Assembly: GCF_020165495.1 (NCBI RefSeq)
Contig: NZ_JAIUIE010000016.1
Coordinates: 1 to 64,000, forward strand
Reading direction: 5' to 3'
Source: Mesorhizobium sp. BR1-1-16
Lineage (GTDB): Bacteria; Pseudomonadota; Alphaproteobacteria; Rhizobiales; Kaistiaceae
DNA length: 64,000 nt
The position numbers and the translations under genes were made by a program. Each line of letters opens with the position of its first letter. Position 1 is the stretch's first letter. Positions 55,651 through 64,000 of the stretch are shown here, one piece after another. Below the pieces are notes generated by a model. That model saw only the letters and a list, made by a program, of their open reading frames with translations, did no database searches and was not told where the DNA came from.

Positions 55651-56847
55651 CTACTCCGCCGGCTCGAGTCGCCGGACGGCAAGGGGCGACCGGCCTTCGG
55701 CAGGCTGCGTCCGCGGCTTGGCGCCGGGCTTCGTCCAGTCGAGCAGTTGCGCCAGCGCAAACAGCATCGCCCCGCCGACAACGACGATCACGCAATCGAC
55801 CGCGAAGGACTTCGCCGTCAATATCGGATCGTTCGGCAGCATGAACACGTCCTCGCGGATGATGTGCCCGATGACCGCAAGCAGCGTCGACAGCCAGAAG
55901 ACAGGCAACGTGTTGCGGCCGAGGCTGACGATCCAGTTGTCATGCGTCAGCCTTGCCCGCAGAAACGCCGGGATCGGGCTGCACAGGACGACATAGACGA
56001 GCGCCAGCAGGTGGAACAGGCGGAAGAGACCGACCCAGCTCTTGTTGAAGCCCGAGATCCAGATCCATTCCGGCATCACCGGGAAACGGTCCCAGAGCGG
56101 CAGCATCACCAGGAGCGCCGCCGCGATCAGATAGGCCAGCGAAGCGCCGTAAAGAACCGGTGACGGAGCGACGCGCGTGCCGCGCCGCAGGTGGACGCCG
56201 CCGCAGAAGCCGATCGTGAAGATCAGCTGCCAGGTGAGCGGGTTGAAATACCAGATCCCGGTGCCCGGAAAATTGGGCGGTCCGAAGTGAAACACATTCG
56301 CCACGAGCCAGAGGAGCGCGCTGCTTGCCAGCGCCAGCAGGAGGCTGATCCGCGCCAGCATCATGATGAAGGGCAGCATCGCAAGCATGCCGATATACAT
56401 CGGCAGGATGTTGAAGTTGCCCGTCTGGTAGGTCAGCGCCCCGATACCGGCCAGCGACTGCACAGTCTGGTCGACGATCCAGTGTCGTTCGTCGGGAATG
56501 AGCAGTTCGGGCCGGTTCAGCCAAAGCGACGCTCCGGCATAAACAGCGAAACCGATCGCGATCGATGAAAGATGCGCGATATAGATCGTCCCGATCCGCT
56601 TGACGATCTGCGCGATCGAAAGCCCCGCCTGGCCATTGATGAAGCGGGGATAATAAGCGAGCGCCGCCGATATGCCGGCCAGCAGGACGAACACTTCCGC
56701 CGCATCGGACAAGCCGAAATTGCGATGCGTGAAGTTCGAGAACCAGTTCCCGGGGATGTGATTGACAAAAATGGAAATGAGCGCGAGCCCGCGGAAGAAG
56801 TCGATCCGATAGTCGCGCGGCATCTTGCCTGAAATTACCGTGTCCAC
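55651..56847 (-). CDS. OpgC-family membrane acyltransferase
   Basis: 398 aa, about ten membrane helices. RDYRIDFFRGLALISIFVNHIPGNW at the start (with the conserved DxxRG-type segment and NH), DAAEVFVLLAGISAAL and SLGRNTLPVFWLSTLL are typical of OpgC_C/acyltransferase 3 relatives that succinylate periplasmic glucans or similar polysaccharides. GTG start at 56847 with GAGGGGA about 7 nt upstream. Single gene, converging with the second YdcH gene. Whether the substrate is really osmoregulated glucan is not shown by the neighbourhood. Confidence 0.85.
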   Translation of the reverse strand: MDTVISGKMPRDYRIDFFRGLALISIFVNHIPGNWFSNFTHRNFGLSDAAEVFVLLAGISAALAYYPRFINGQAGLSIAQIVKRIGTIYIAHLSSIAIGFAVYAGASLWLNRPELLIPDERHWIVDQTVQSLAGIGALTYQTGNFNILPMYIGMLAMLPFIMMLARISLLLALASSALLWLVANVFHFGPPNFPGTGIWYFNPLTWQLIFTIGFCGGVHLRRGTRVAPSPVLYGASLAYLIAAALLVMLPLWDRFPVMPEWIWISGFNKSWVGLFRLFHLLALVYVVLCSPIPAFLRARLTHDNWIVSLGRNTLPVFWLSTLLAVIGHIIREDVFMLPNDPILTAKSFAVDCVIVVVGGAMLFALAQLLDWTKPGAKPRTQPAEGRSPLAVRRLEPAE

Positions 56848-57032
56848 CGCAATCCCCTCTGCAATCCACTTTCTGCGAGGCGGCTAAACATAAATCAAGG
56901 CCGGCTTGCGGCACAAAGCGCCTCAATCAACAACGACCTGCCTCACGAGACCGATCGCCCAGAGTAGGTTCGAGTCCAGGAAGCGGCGGCGGCGCGCCAA
57001 CGAAACGGGACCCGAGGCCGATGATGTCTCTT

Positions 57033-57043
57033 GATATTATATC
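57033..57043. promoter_or_regulatory. Candidate MarR operator in the promoter of marR-emrAB
   Basis: GATAT (57033-57037), T, ATATC (57039-57043), set in the most AT-rich stretch of the area (57028-57058), with TATTAT at 57051-57056 as a possible -10. It ends 22 nt before the proposed MarR start, a typical place for autorepression. Confidence 0.45.
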
Positions 57044-57065
57044 TTTGACTTATTATCTTGCCCCC

Positions 57066-57578
57066 ATGGATACGATGCCCCCGGAAAAGCACCTCGGCTT
57101 CCTGATCAACGATGTTGCGCGACTTCTCCGTCGCGCCTTCGACCAGGCGGCACAAGGCTGTGCGCTGACCCGCGCGCAGTGGCAGGTGCTCGCCTTTCTG
57201 TATCACAATGAGGGTTCGAACCAGGCCGTCGTCGCCGAGGCGCTGGATGTCGAGCCGATCACGCTCTCGCGCCATATCGATCGCCTGGAGGCGCTTGGCT
57301 ATGTCGTCCGCCTGCCCGATCCGTCCGATCGACGGGCGCGCCGCCTTCAGTTGACCGAGACGGTGAAGCCGCATCTTCAGGCCATGAAGGCCATTGGCAA
57401 TGAGGTCGTTAAGTCGGCGCTCGAAGGCATGAGCGAGACCGAGACCGAGCAGTTGGTGAGCGCGCTGACCGTGATGCGTGCCAACATGGCCCGTTACGGT
57501 GCCGAAACTGTCAGTGACTGCGCGGCGACTGTCGCCGCCGCCGCTCGTATCCAGCAGGAAGAGAAGAGTGCGTCGTGA
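57066..57578 (+). CDS. MarR family regulator
   Basis: 170 aa. KHLGFLINDVARLLRRAFDQAA, winged HTH AVVAEALDVEPITLSRHIDRLEALGYVVRLPDPSDRRARRLQLTE. First gene of an efflux operon, so likely an autorepressor lifted by a substrate of the pump. Start uncertain: ATG 57066 has no ribosome site and might be read from a nearly leaderless mRNA; ATG 57021 has CGAGG but would translate the AT-rich promoter-like stretch. Confidence 0.87.
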   Translation: MDTMPPEKHLGFLINDVARLLRRAFDQAAQGCALTRAQWQVLAFLYHNEGSNQAVVAEALDVEPITLSRHIDRLEALGYVVRLPDPSDRRARRLQLTETVKPHLQAMKAIGNEVVKSALEGMSETETEQLVSALTVMRANMARYGAETVSDCAATVAAAARIQQEEKSAS

Positions 57579-58744
57579 GCGCTGAACCCGTCAAAGAGGC
57601 CGACAGGCCCGCACCACAGCTTTCCATCGTCGCCGAAGCCACGCCGCCGAAGCGTCGCCGCAGCATGCGTTTCGTGCTGATGCTGGCGCTTCCGCTCGTT
57701 CTCGCAGTCGGCGGCGGCTATCTCTGGCTCACCGGCGGCCGCTACGCCTCGACGGACAACGCCTATCTCGAGCAGAACCGCGTCGCGATCACGGCGGACC
57801 AGTCGGGCCGCATCGTGGAGGTCGCGGTGCGTGAAAATCAGGCCGTGAAGAAGGGGGATCTGCTCTTCAAGATCGACCCGGAGCCCTATGCGATCGCCCT
57901 GAACCAGGCCGACGCGGCGGTTGCCGTCGCGCGCCTGCAGGTCGAACAGCTTCGATCCTCCTATCAGCAGGCGATCTCCGAGGAGAAGTCAGCCGAGGAT
58001 TCCCTCGACTATCAGCAGAAGGTTTTCAGCCGCCAGCAGGACCTCCTGAAGCGCGGCGTCAGTTCGAATGCGGATTTCGACTCGGCACAGAACAATCTGA
58101 GCAATGCGACGCGGAATGTAACGCAGGCCAAGGAAAAGGTCGCGGGCGCGCTGACGGCACTTGGCGGCCAGCCGGACCTGCCGACCGATGAGCACCCGAC
58201 CGTGATGCAGGCGATCGCAGCACGCGACAATGCGGCTCTCGCCCTCAAGCAGACCGCGGTCTACTCGCCTGCCGATGGCATTGTCTCGCAGACGGATCGC
58301 CTCCGCGTCGGGCAGTATGTGACCAACCCGGCCATGGCGCCGACGGTTCTGATGAGCCTCGTGGAGACCAGCACCTCCTATATCGAGGCGAATTTCAAGG
58401 AGACCGATCTCACCCATATGAAGATCGGCCAGGCAGCGACCATCACGTTCGACGCCTATCCCGACCATATGTTCCACGCCCAGGTGGAATCGATCGATGC
58501 AGGCACCGGCTCGGCGTTCTCGCTGTTGCCGGCGCAGAACGCGACCGGCAACTGGGTCAAGGTCGTGCAGCGCGTTCCGGTCCGCTTGAAGATCGACGGC
58601 CCCCTCGACATTGCCGCCATCCCGACCGGTCTCAGCGCCTCCGTCGAGGTCGACACGGGCTTCAAACGCTCCCTGCCCGGCTTTGGAGGCACGGCCGCGG
58701 CCCAGACACCTGCTGCGGCCGATGGAGCGGCGACGACCCGCTGA
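57575..58744 (+). CDS. emrA: HlyD-family secretion protein, EmrA type
   Basis: 389 aa. A single N-terminal membrane helix (RFVLMLALPLVLAVGGGYLWL), then lipoyl half (QSGRIVEVAVRENQAVKKGDLLFKIDPEPY), coiled coil, second half (VYSPADGIVSQTDRLRVGQYV) and beta-barrel. It bridges EmrB to an outer-membrane channel. GTG start at 57575 overlaps the MarR stop (GTGA). Confidence 0.93.
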   Translation: MSAEPVKEADRPAPQLSIVAEATPPKRRRSMRFVLMLALPLVLAVGGGYLWLTGGRYASTDNAYLEQNRVAITADQSGRIVEVAVRENQAVKKGDLLFKIDPEPYAIALNQADAAVAVARLQVEQLRSSYQQAISEEKSAEDSLDYQQKVFSRQQDLLKRGVSSNADFDSAQNNLSNATRNVTQAKEKVAGALTALGGQPDLPTDEHPTVMQAIAARDNAALALKQTAVYSPADGIVSQTDRLRVGQYVTNPAMAPTVLMSLVETSTSYIEANFKETDLTHMKIGQAATITFDAYPDHMFHAQVESIDAGTGSAFSLLPAQNATGNWVKVVQRVPVRLKIDGPLDIAAIPTGLSASVEVDTGFKRSLPGFGGTAAAQTPAAADGAATTR

Positions 58745-58786
58745 CGGCTGCGGTGACCGGATCTACGGTCTGCTAGGAATATGCCG

Positions 58787-60304
58787 ATGACCACCACGAG
58801 CGCAGGACCTGTCGTTCCCTTTCGCGGGCTGATCACCGTTTCGATCATGCTCGCGACGATCATGCAGGTGCTCGACACCACGATCGCCAATGTCGCGCTG
58901 CCCTCGATGCAGGGCTCGCTCGGCGCGGCGCAGGACACGATCACCTGGGTCCTGACCTCCTATATCGTGGCGGCGGCAATCGCGACGCCGATCACAGGCT
59001 GGGTCGCCGACCGGATCGGCATCAAGCGGCTGTTCCTGACCTGCATCGTCGGCTTCACGCTGGCGTCGATGCTGTGCGGCCTCTCGACAAGCCTGATGCA
59101 GATGGTCGGCTTCCGCATCTTGCAAGGCGTCTTCGGTGCAGCGCTGGTGCCGCTGTCTCAGTCCGTCCTGCTGAGCATCAATCCCAAGGAACGTCACGGC
59201 CAGGCCATGGCGATGTGGGGCGCCGGCATCATGGTCGGCCCGATCATCGGCCCGACGCTCGGCGGCTGGCTGACCGATAGCTTCAACTGGCGCTGGGTGT
59301 TCTTCATCAACCTTCCCGTCGGCATCGTCGCTTTTCTCGGCATCTTCTTCTTCATGAGCGAAGGTGCGATCCGCGAGCGCAAGTTCGATTTCTTCGGCTT
59401 CGCCTTCCTTTCGCTCGGCATCGGCGCGTTGCAGCTGATGCTCGATCGCGGCGAGCAGCTTGACTGGTTCTCCTCGCCCGAAATCCTCATCGAGGCGAGC
59501 CTGACGGCGATCGGCTTCTGGGTCTTCACGATCCACATGGCGACCTCGAAGCTGACCTTCATCGATCCGCATATCTTCAAGGATCGCAATTTCGTTACCG
59601 GCCTCGTCTTCATCTTCATCATCGGCATCATCCTGCTCGCCACGATGGCGCTGCTGCCGCCGATGCTGCAGAATCTCTATGGCTACCCGGTCATCACCAC
59701 CGGCATCATCCTGGCGCCGCGCGGCGTCGGGACCATGATCGCCATGATGCTCGTCGGGCGCCTCGTGGGGCGGGTCGACGCGCGGCTTCTGATCCTGGTC
59801 GGCCTCTCGCTCACCTCATGGTCGCTCTATGAGATGACGACCTGGTCGCCCGAAATGGATTCCATCCCGTTCATGGTGACGGGTATCACGCAGGGCTTTG
59901 GTCTCGGCTTTGTCTTCGTGCCGCTATCGACGATCGCCTTCGCGACGCTGCCCCCGCATTGGCGCACCGACGCCGCGAGCCTTTTCAGCCTCGTCCGCAA
60001 TCTCGGCTCGTCGATCGGCGTTTCGATCGTCGCGACGCTGCTGTCGCAGAACACGCAAATCTATCACCAGTCCCTCGCCGGCCATGTTACTGCGACCAAC
60101 CCGGCGCTGCCGGCGGACATCGCCAATGGCAGCCTCAGCGCCATGGCATCGCTCGACGCCTTCATCATGCGCGAATCCGCCTTCGTCGCTTACATCGACG
60201 ACTTCAAGTTCATGATGTTCGTGACGCTGGTCACCATTCCGCTGCTGCTTCTGCTGCGCAACAAGCCGCAGAAGGGTCCTGCCGAGCACATCGCACTCGA
60301 CTGA
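58787..60304 (+). CDS. emrB: MFS drug transporter, EmrB (DHA2, 14-helix) type
   Basis: 505 aa. ATIMQVLDTTIANVALPSMQGSLG with the DHA2 motif LDxTIVNVA-like, SYIVAAAIATPITGWVADRIGIKRL (MFS motif A), GILQGV-like RILQGVFGAALVPLSQ and GPTLGGWLTDSFNWRWVFFINLP (motif C). It exports hydrophobic drugs with EmrA. AGGA lies 8 nt before ATG 58787 and only 2-3 nt before the first ATG (58781), so the second is preferred. Confidence 0.93.
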   Translation: MTTTSAGPVVPFRGLITVSIMLATIMQVLDTTIANVALPSMQGSLGAAQDTITWVLTSYIVAAAIATPITGWVADRIGIKRLFLTCIVGFTLASMLCGLSTSLMQMVGFRILQGVFGAALVPLSQSVLLSINPKERHGQAMAMWGAGIMVGPIIGPTLGGWLTDSFNWRWVFFINLPVGIVAFLGIFFFMSEGAIRERKFDFFGFAFLSLGIGALQLMLDRGEQLDWFSSPEILIEASLTAIGFWVFTIHMATSKLTFIDPHIFKDRNFVTGLVFIFIIGIILLATMALLPPMLQNLYGYPVITTGIILAPRGVGTMIAMMLVGRLVGRVDARLLILVGLSLTSWSLYEMTTWSPEMDSIPFMVTGITQGFGLGFVFVPLSTIAFATLPPHWRTDAASLFSLVRNLGSSIGVSIVATLLSQNTQIYHQSLAGHVTATNPALPADIANGSLSAMASLDAFIMRESAFVAYIDDFKFMMFVTLVTIPLLLLLRNKPQKGPAEHIALD

Positions 60305-60359
60305 GGGCTGCGTTTCCGATCCTCTTCGGCGTCGTCGTCTCGCCCCTGCCGGTGGTCCC

Positions 60360-61592
60360 CTACCCCCCGGCGAGCGAGCCGGCGGCGCCGATCCATTCAA
60401 GGACCAGACCTGTCAGCGCCCCAAGGATGACGACGCTCCAGGCCGGCCAGCGCGCCAGTGTCAGCAATCCCCAGGCCACCAGCGCAAGCGCGACATCGCG
60501 CGGGCGATGCACTGCGGTGACGAAGACCGGATCATAAAGTGCCGCCGCGAGCAGCCCGACGACAGCCGCATTGACGCCGGTGAGTGCCCGCCGCACGGGC
60601 TGGTAGCCGCCGATGCGACGCCAGAATGGCAGCACGCCGACAATGAGCAGAAAGCCGGGCGCAAACAGCGCCACGGTTCCGATCAGCGCGCCAGCAGTGG
60701 CGTTCGGCACGGCCGCCGCGGCGCCGAGAAAGGCCGCGATCGAGAACAGCGGCCCGGGCATCGCCTGCGCGGCGCCATAGCCCGCCACGAAGGTTTCCGC
60801 CGGCACGAACCCAGCCGCGACGACGCTCCGCTCGAGAAGCGGCAGCACCACATGGCCACCGCCGAAGACCAGCGCCCCGGCGCGATAGAACGCATCGGCA
60901 AGCGCCACCACGACCGAGCCCGTCACCCCGGCGACCAGGGGCAATCCGGCGAGGAGCAGCACGAACACGGCAAGTGCGCCGACAGCGAGACGGCGCGAGC
61001 CGATCGCGTCACGGGGCCGGGACGGCGACAGATCGGCGAGCGGCAGGAGAGCTCCAAGACACGCGGCCGCGAGGATCAGCGCCAGTTGTGTCAGGCCGCC
61101 CGGGAAGAACAGTGCAAGCGCCGCGGTGGCAACCGCCACGGCGCCGGTCCGCCGGTTGGCGGCGAGCGATCCAGCCATCCCCCGCACCGCTTCGGCGACC
61201 ACTGCGACGGCAACGATCGCAAGCCCGCCCAGCAATCCCGGATCAATATGCGCGCCGCTCGAAAGCGCCACGCCGAGGCCAGCCATGACAAGGCCCGAAG
61301 GCAGCGTAAAGCCCATAAAGGCCGCGACGGCACCGGGGAGCCTGCGCTTTTCATAACCGATCCCCATGCCGACCTGGCTCGATGTCGGCCCGGGCAGGAA
61401 CTGGCAGAGCGCGACCAGATCCGCATAGGCCGCCTCCTCGATCCAGCCCAGCCGGACCACGAAAGCATCGCGGAAATAGCCAAGATGCGCCACCGGACCG
61501 CCAAAAGCCGTGAGCCCGAGCCGCAGGAACGCCAGGAAGATCGTCATGACGCCGGGGGAGTGCCCGCCGCCAATCAAATGAGGATCGCGCAT
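60360..61592 (-). CDS. chrA: Chromate transporter, two-domain ChrA
   Basis: 410 aa with both CHR halves: FGGPVAHLGYFRDAFV ... LCQFLPGPTSSQVGMGIGY in the first and FGGGHVVLPLLERSVV ... YGAAQAMPGPLFSIAAFLG in the second, the hallmark pairs of long ChrA. It exports chromate from the cytoplasm. The start at 61592 has AGGA about 8 nt upstream; an ATG at 61547 is possible. It follows the hydroxyacid dehydrogenase gene by 43 nt on the same strand; no chrB is present. Confidence 0.9.
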   Translation of the reverse strand: MRDPHLIGGGHSPGVMTIFLAFLRLGLTAFGGPVAHLGYFRDAFVVRLGWIEEAAYADLVALCQFLPGPTSSQVGMGIGYEKRRLPGAVAAFMGFTLPSGLVMAGLGVALSSGAHIDPGLLGGLAIVAVAVVAEAVRGMAGSLAANRRTGAVAVATAALALFFPGGLTQLALILAAACLGALLPLADLSPSRPRDAIGSRRLAVGALAVFVLLLAGLPLVAGVTGSVVVALADAFYRAGALVFGGGHVVLPLLERSVVAAGFVPAETFVAGYGAAQAMPGPLFSIAAFLGAAAAVPNATAGALIGTVALFAPGFLLIVGVLPFWRRIGGYQPVRRALTGVNAAVVGLLAAALYDPVFVTAVHRPRDVALALVAWGLLTLARWPAWSVVILGALTGLVLEWIGAAGSLAGG

Positions 61593-61635
61593 CCCAAGAT
61601 CCTGATCGGCGATCAAGTCGGCCGCACGACAGGAG

Positions 61636-62604
61636 CTAGCGCGGTTGCCAACCCTTGAACGGCGTCTCGGCCACCGGGCTGACTGGAGGCTTTCCGGCCA
61701 CCCAGGCAAGGAGGTTATCGACGACGCGCTGGCCCATCGCGTCGCGCGTATAGACCGACGCCGAGCCGACATGCGGCAGCAGGACCGCATTGTCGAGGGC
61801 CATCAGCTCCGCCGGCACCTGCGGCTCCTTCTCGAATACGTCGAGCCCCGCGGCATGGATGCGCCGCTCCTTGAGCGCTGCGATCAGTTCCACCTCGTCG
61901 ACCACCGTGCCACGGCCGATATTGATGAGGATGCCGCGCGGCCCCAGAGCATCGAGCACAGCGCGACCGATCAGCTTGTCCGTCGCCGCGCCGCCGGGCA
62001 GAACGCTGACGATCGTATCGACGTCGCGCGCCATCTCGATGAGATCGGAATAATAGCGATAGCCGACATCATCCTGGGGACGGCGATTGTGATAGACGAC
62101 CGTCACGCCGAAGGCCTCGAGCCGCCGGGCGATCGCCTTGCCGATCCGGCCGAGCCCGACAATGCCGACGGTCCGCTCGCGCAGCGTCGCGTTGGTCAGG
62201 GGATAGGGACCAGACGGCCAACGGCCGGCGCGCAGATAGCGCTCGGCGGCCGAAAACTCCCGCACCGTCATCAAGATGAGGCCGAGCGCCGTATCGGCGA
62301 CCTCTTCCGTCAGCACGTCGGGCGTATTGGTGACGATGATGCCCTTCGCAGCCGCGTGCCGGGCGTCGACATTGTCATAGCCGACACCGAAATTCGCGAT
62401 GATCTCGAGATGCGGCAGAGCATCGATCAGCGCCGCATCGACTGCGCCGCCGGCGGCGATGCCGCGAATGCGCGGCGCAATCGCCGAGAGCGCCGCCGCC
62501 CGGTCATCGCGGAGATAGATCCGATGCACCGTGAAATGCGCATCGAGGGCGCGCTCGACATTTTCCAGCATGCGGCCGGGCATGAGAATTTCGGGCCTTG
62601 TCAT
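61636..62604 (-). CDS. D-2-hydroxyacid dehydrogenase (glyoxylate/hydroxypyruvate reductase-like)
   Basis: 322 aa. NAD(P) Rossmann motif GIVGLGRIGKAIARRLEAFG, VVYHNR (Arg at the cofactor 2'-phosphate region, favouring NADPH), catalytic Arg in VLPGGAATDKLI/NIGRGTVVDE, Glu, and His in LLPHVGSASVYTRDAMG. The family reduces glyoxylate, hydroxypyruvate or 2-ketogluconate. It is 27 nt after a LacI-type gene and near a hydroxyisobutyrate-dehydrogenase-like gene, suggesting breakdown of a small hydroxy- or sugar-acid. Confidence 0.88.
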   Translation of the reverse strand: MTRPEILMPGRMLENVERALDAHFTVHRIYLRDDRAAALSAIAPRIRGIAAGGAVDAALIDALPHLEIIANFGVGYDNVDARHAAAKGIIVTNTPDVLTEEVADTALGLILMTVREFSAAERYLRAGRWPSGPYPLTNATLRERTVGIVGLGRIGKAIARRLEAFGVTVVYHNRRPQDDVGYRYYSDLIEMARDVDTIVSVLPGGAATDKLIGRAVLDALGPRGILINIGRGTVVDEVELIAALKERRIHAAGLDVFEKEPQVPAELMALDNAVLLPHVGSASVYTRDAMGQRVVDNLLAWVAGKPPVSPVAETPFKGWQPR

Positions 62605-62631
62605 CGGGCAATATCTCCTCGGACGATGGGT

Positions 62632-63747
62632 TCAAGCGGATGGAAGGGGGCGGGTCGAGGCACGGATCCTGAGTTCCGGCTCGATCAGGATGCGCGTCGG
62701 CGTCGCCGGCCCGCCATCGATCTGCGCGCTCAGAAGGTTTGCGGCGAGGCTACCGATCTGCTCGGCCGCATTGAAGACAGAGGTCAGCGCGGGCGCAGAC
62801 CAGGCGGCGCCATCGGTGTCGTCATAGCCCGCGACGGCCACGTCCCGGCCGGGCTCCAGCCCGGCATGGCGCAGCGCCGACATGAGACCGGATGCGACGA
62901 GATCGTTGAAGCCGATCACCGCCGTCGGTGGCGCATCGAGCGCCAGAAGCGCCATGGCCGCCTCGCGAACCGCGGCCTGCGTCATAGCTTCCGGCACGTC
63001 CAGCGCGGGATCGGCCTCGATGCCGGCTTCCGCGAGCGCCGCGACATAGCCGGCGTGACGTTCGCGCCCGGCGCTCGTCGCGCGCCGCCCCCCGACAAAG
63101 GCGATGCGGCGGTGACCCTCTGCCACCAGATGGCGACCAAGCGCCCGCCCACCGGTAAAATCATCGCCCCGCACCATGGGCACCGCTATATCGGCGACCT
63201 CGCGGCAGATCATGACGAAGGGCAGCCCCGACCCGACAATCCGCGCGACAGCATCCGCATCTGTGCCGATGGCCGGGCACATGATCAGCCCGTCGGCGCG
63301 ATGCTGCATGAGCGTGTCGACAAAGGTTCGCTGGCGGCGAATGTCGTCAGCGTGATTGCAAATCATGATCGCCAGCTTGCGCTCATTGAGGGCTGCCTCG
63401 AGCGCACGGAAGATCTCGGCGAAATAGGGATTGATGACGTCATGCACCATGACGCCGACCATATTGGTGCGCGCGGTCCTGAGGCTCGCCGCCGACCGAT
63501 TGACGACATAGCCGGCTTCCGCAGCCAGGGCCTGCACACGCAGCCGTGTTGCGTCGGCAACAAGGGGCGAATCGCGTAGCGCCAGCGAAATGGTGGCCGT
63601 CGAAAGGCCGAGTTCAGCGCCGAGCATGCGCAACGTCAGCCCACGCCGCCCACCTCTGAGCCGCGCCCCGGTCGAAAGGCCGGGCGTCTCGTCGCGATCC
63701 GCCATCATCCCTCCACGGAGCCGTGGCCGCGCGACGGGAGCGGCCAT
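62632..63747 (-). CDS. LacI family transcriptional regulator
   Basis: 371 aa. HTH at about residues 38-62 (LTLRMLGAELGLSTATISLALRDSP) with the hinge ATRLRVQALAAEAGYVVN, then a periplasmic-binding-protein-like effector domain (TNMVGVMVHDVINPYFAEIFRALEAAL). The start at 63747 has AAAGGGG about 6 nt upstream; ATG 63705 with GGAGG is an alternative. It heads a minus-strand run with a dehydrogenase and faces a divergent gene; both are likely its targets. Confidence 0.92.
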   Translation of the reverse strand: MAAPVARPRLRGGMMADRDETPGLSTGARLRGGRRGLTLRMLGAELGLSTATISLALRDSPLVADATRLRVQALAAEAGYVVNRSAASLRTARTNMVGVMVHDVINPYFAEIFRALEAALNERKLAIMICNHADDIRRQRTFVDTLMQHRADGLIMCPAIGTDADAVARIVGSGLPFVMICREVADIAVPMVRGDDFTGGRALGRHLVAEGHRRIAFVGGRRATSAGRERHAGYVAALAEAGIEADPALDVPEAMTQAAVREAAMALLALDAPPTAVIGFNDLVASGLMSALRHAGLEPGRDVAVAGYDDTDGAAWSAPALTSVFNAAEQIGSLAANLLSAQIDGGPATPTRILIEPELRIRASTRPLPSA

Positions 63748-63771
63748 GCAACCCCTTTGCTCATTCGCTTA

Positions 63772-63785
63772 AACCAATTTAGGTT
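63772..63785. promoter_or_regulatory. Candidate LacI-type operator between divergent genes
   Basis: AACC (63772-63775), AATTTA, GGTT (63782-63785) inside the 78-bp divergent intergenic region, in the AT-rich part. LacI-family sites usually have a CG centre, which this lacks, so it is only a candidate. Confidence 0.3.
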
Positions 63786-63825
63786 CGGGCAAAATCGGAA
63801 ATCAGCAAAGCGGGATAGGAACATC

Positions 63826-64000
63826 ATGGCAGGCAGCACGGTCGGCTTCATCGGCCTCGGCTATATGGGCGAGGGCATGGCCGCTAATCTGATGGCGAAG
63901 GGCAACACGCTCGTCGTGATGGCCAACCGTCGTCGCGACGCGGTCGACCGACTTGTTGCAGCCGGTGCGCGCGAAGTGGCGAGTGCTGCCGAAATGGCCA
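63826..64000 (+). CDS. NAD(P)-dependent 3-hydroxyisobutyrate dehydrogenase-family protein (3'-truncated by window)
   Basis: First 58 codons only. STVGFIGLGYMGEGMAANLMAKG is the N-terminal Rossmann motif of beta-hydroxyacid dehydrogenases (GarR, GlxR, MmsB, LtnD). AGGAA lies about 6 nt upstream of ATG 63826. It is divergent from the LacI gene. Members reduce tartronate semialdehyde or oxidise hydroxyisobutyrate or threonate; the missing part hides the substrate motifs. Confidence 0.83.
   Translation, partial: MAGSTVGFIGLGYMGEGMAANLMAKGNTLVVMANRRRDAVDRLVAAGAREVASAAEMA

Noticed and set aside
61645-63579. 644-codon plus-strand frame opposite the dehydrogenase and LacI genes
   Set aside because: It crosses two well-supported minus-strand genes and has no domain of its own.

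Overview
The window is 64 kb of compact, high-GC (roughly mid-60s percent by eye) bacterial chromosome with about 58 protein genes, one of them cut by the right edge. I saw no rRNA, tRNA, CRISPR array, insertion sequence or phage gene. Gene content points to an alphaproteobacterium of the Hyphomicrobiales (Rhizobiales). The clues are an ornithine decarboxylase plus homospermidine synthase polyamine route, an OpgC-type glucan acyltransferase, DUF1007 plus NicO metal transport, DUF2937, paired YdcH/DUF465 proteins, BioMNY, ROK-type xylose genes and a BioR/LacI-type regulatory style. I cannot name the genus from the sequence alone.

Layout. 1-6.7 kb: a creatininase-family amidohydrolase and a five-gene Dpp/Opp-type peptide ABC importer. 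6.7-9.9 kb: cytochrome b561, then a tight operon of a His-rich COG0523 (CobW-like) GTPase, a group II truncated haemoglobin and a WD40 protein. 10-13.4 kb: lytic transglycosylase, Tat-exported YtcJ-like amidohydrolase, DUF2937 protein. 13.4-17.4 kb (minus strand): polyamine block of ornithine decarboxylase, YhbS-like acetyltransferase, terminator and homospermidine synthase, with a leader of about 500 nt before the decarboxylase that probably carries a speF-type RNA. 17.4-21.2 kb: gamma-glutamyltransferase-like protein, amidase, LysR regulator. 21.3-23.1 kb: DUF1007 and NicO nickel/cobalt exporter. 23-28.9 kb: glutamine-amidotransferase-like hydrolase, LysR divergent to an aldo/keto reductase, a periplasmic 5'-nucleotidase, ferrochelatase. 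28.9-32 kb: divergent xylB and xylA around a clear operator palindrome. 32-38.7 kb: SPFH/NfeD pair, then TetR with a divergent RND efflux pump and a perfect operator palindrome. 38.8-46.4 kb: alpha/beta hydrolase, SDR, two GNAT proteins, a small acidic protein, a D-xylonate-dehydratase-like IlvD/Edd enzyme, aminotransferase, DUF533 protein. 46.4-49.1 kb: KDPG aldolase and the BioMNY biotin importer. 49.2-54.1 kb: an IleRS of the eukaryote-like type (IleRS2), purK and purE. 54.2-56.8 kb: a degenerate GGDEF protein, two divergent YdcH proteins, OpgC. 57-60.3 kb: MarR, EmrA, EmrB operon. 60.3-64 kb: ChrA, a D-2-hydroxyacid dehydrogenase and a LacI regulator, divergent from the truncated start of a 3-hydroxyisobutyrate-dehydrogenase-family gene.

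The genes are mostly core and metabolic. Common themes are uptake and use of sugars and amides (xylose by two possible routes, peptides, biotin), polyamine synthesis, metal handling and three drug or toxic-ion efflux systems, each with a local regulator or likely operator. Nothing looks like a new defence or mobile system. The features most worth following are the long decarboxylase leader, the globin inserted in a COG0523/WD40 operon, the IleRS2-type synthetase, the inactive-looking GGDEF protein, the altered metal motif in the 5'-nucleotidase, and a GNAT enzyme fused to a small Cys/His-containing module.
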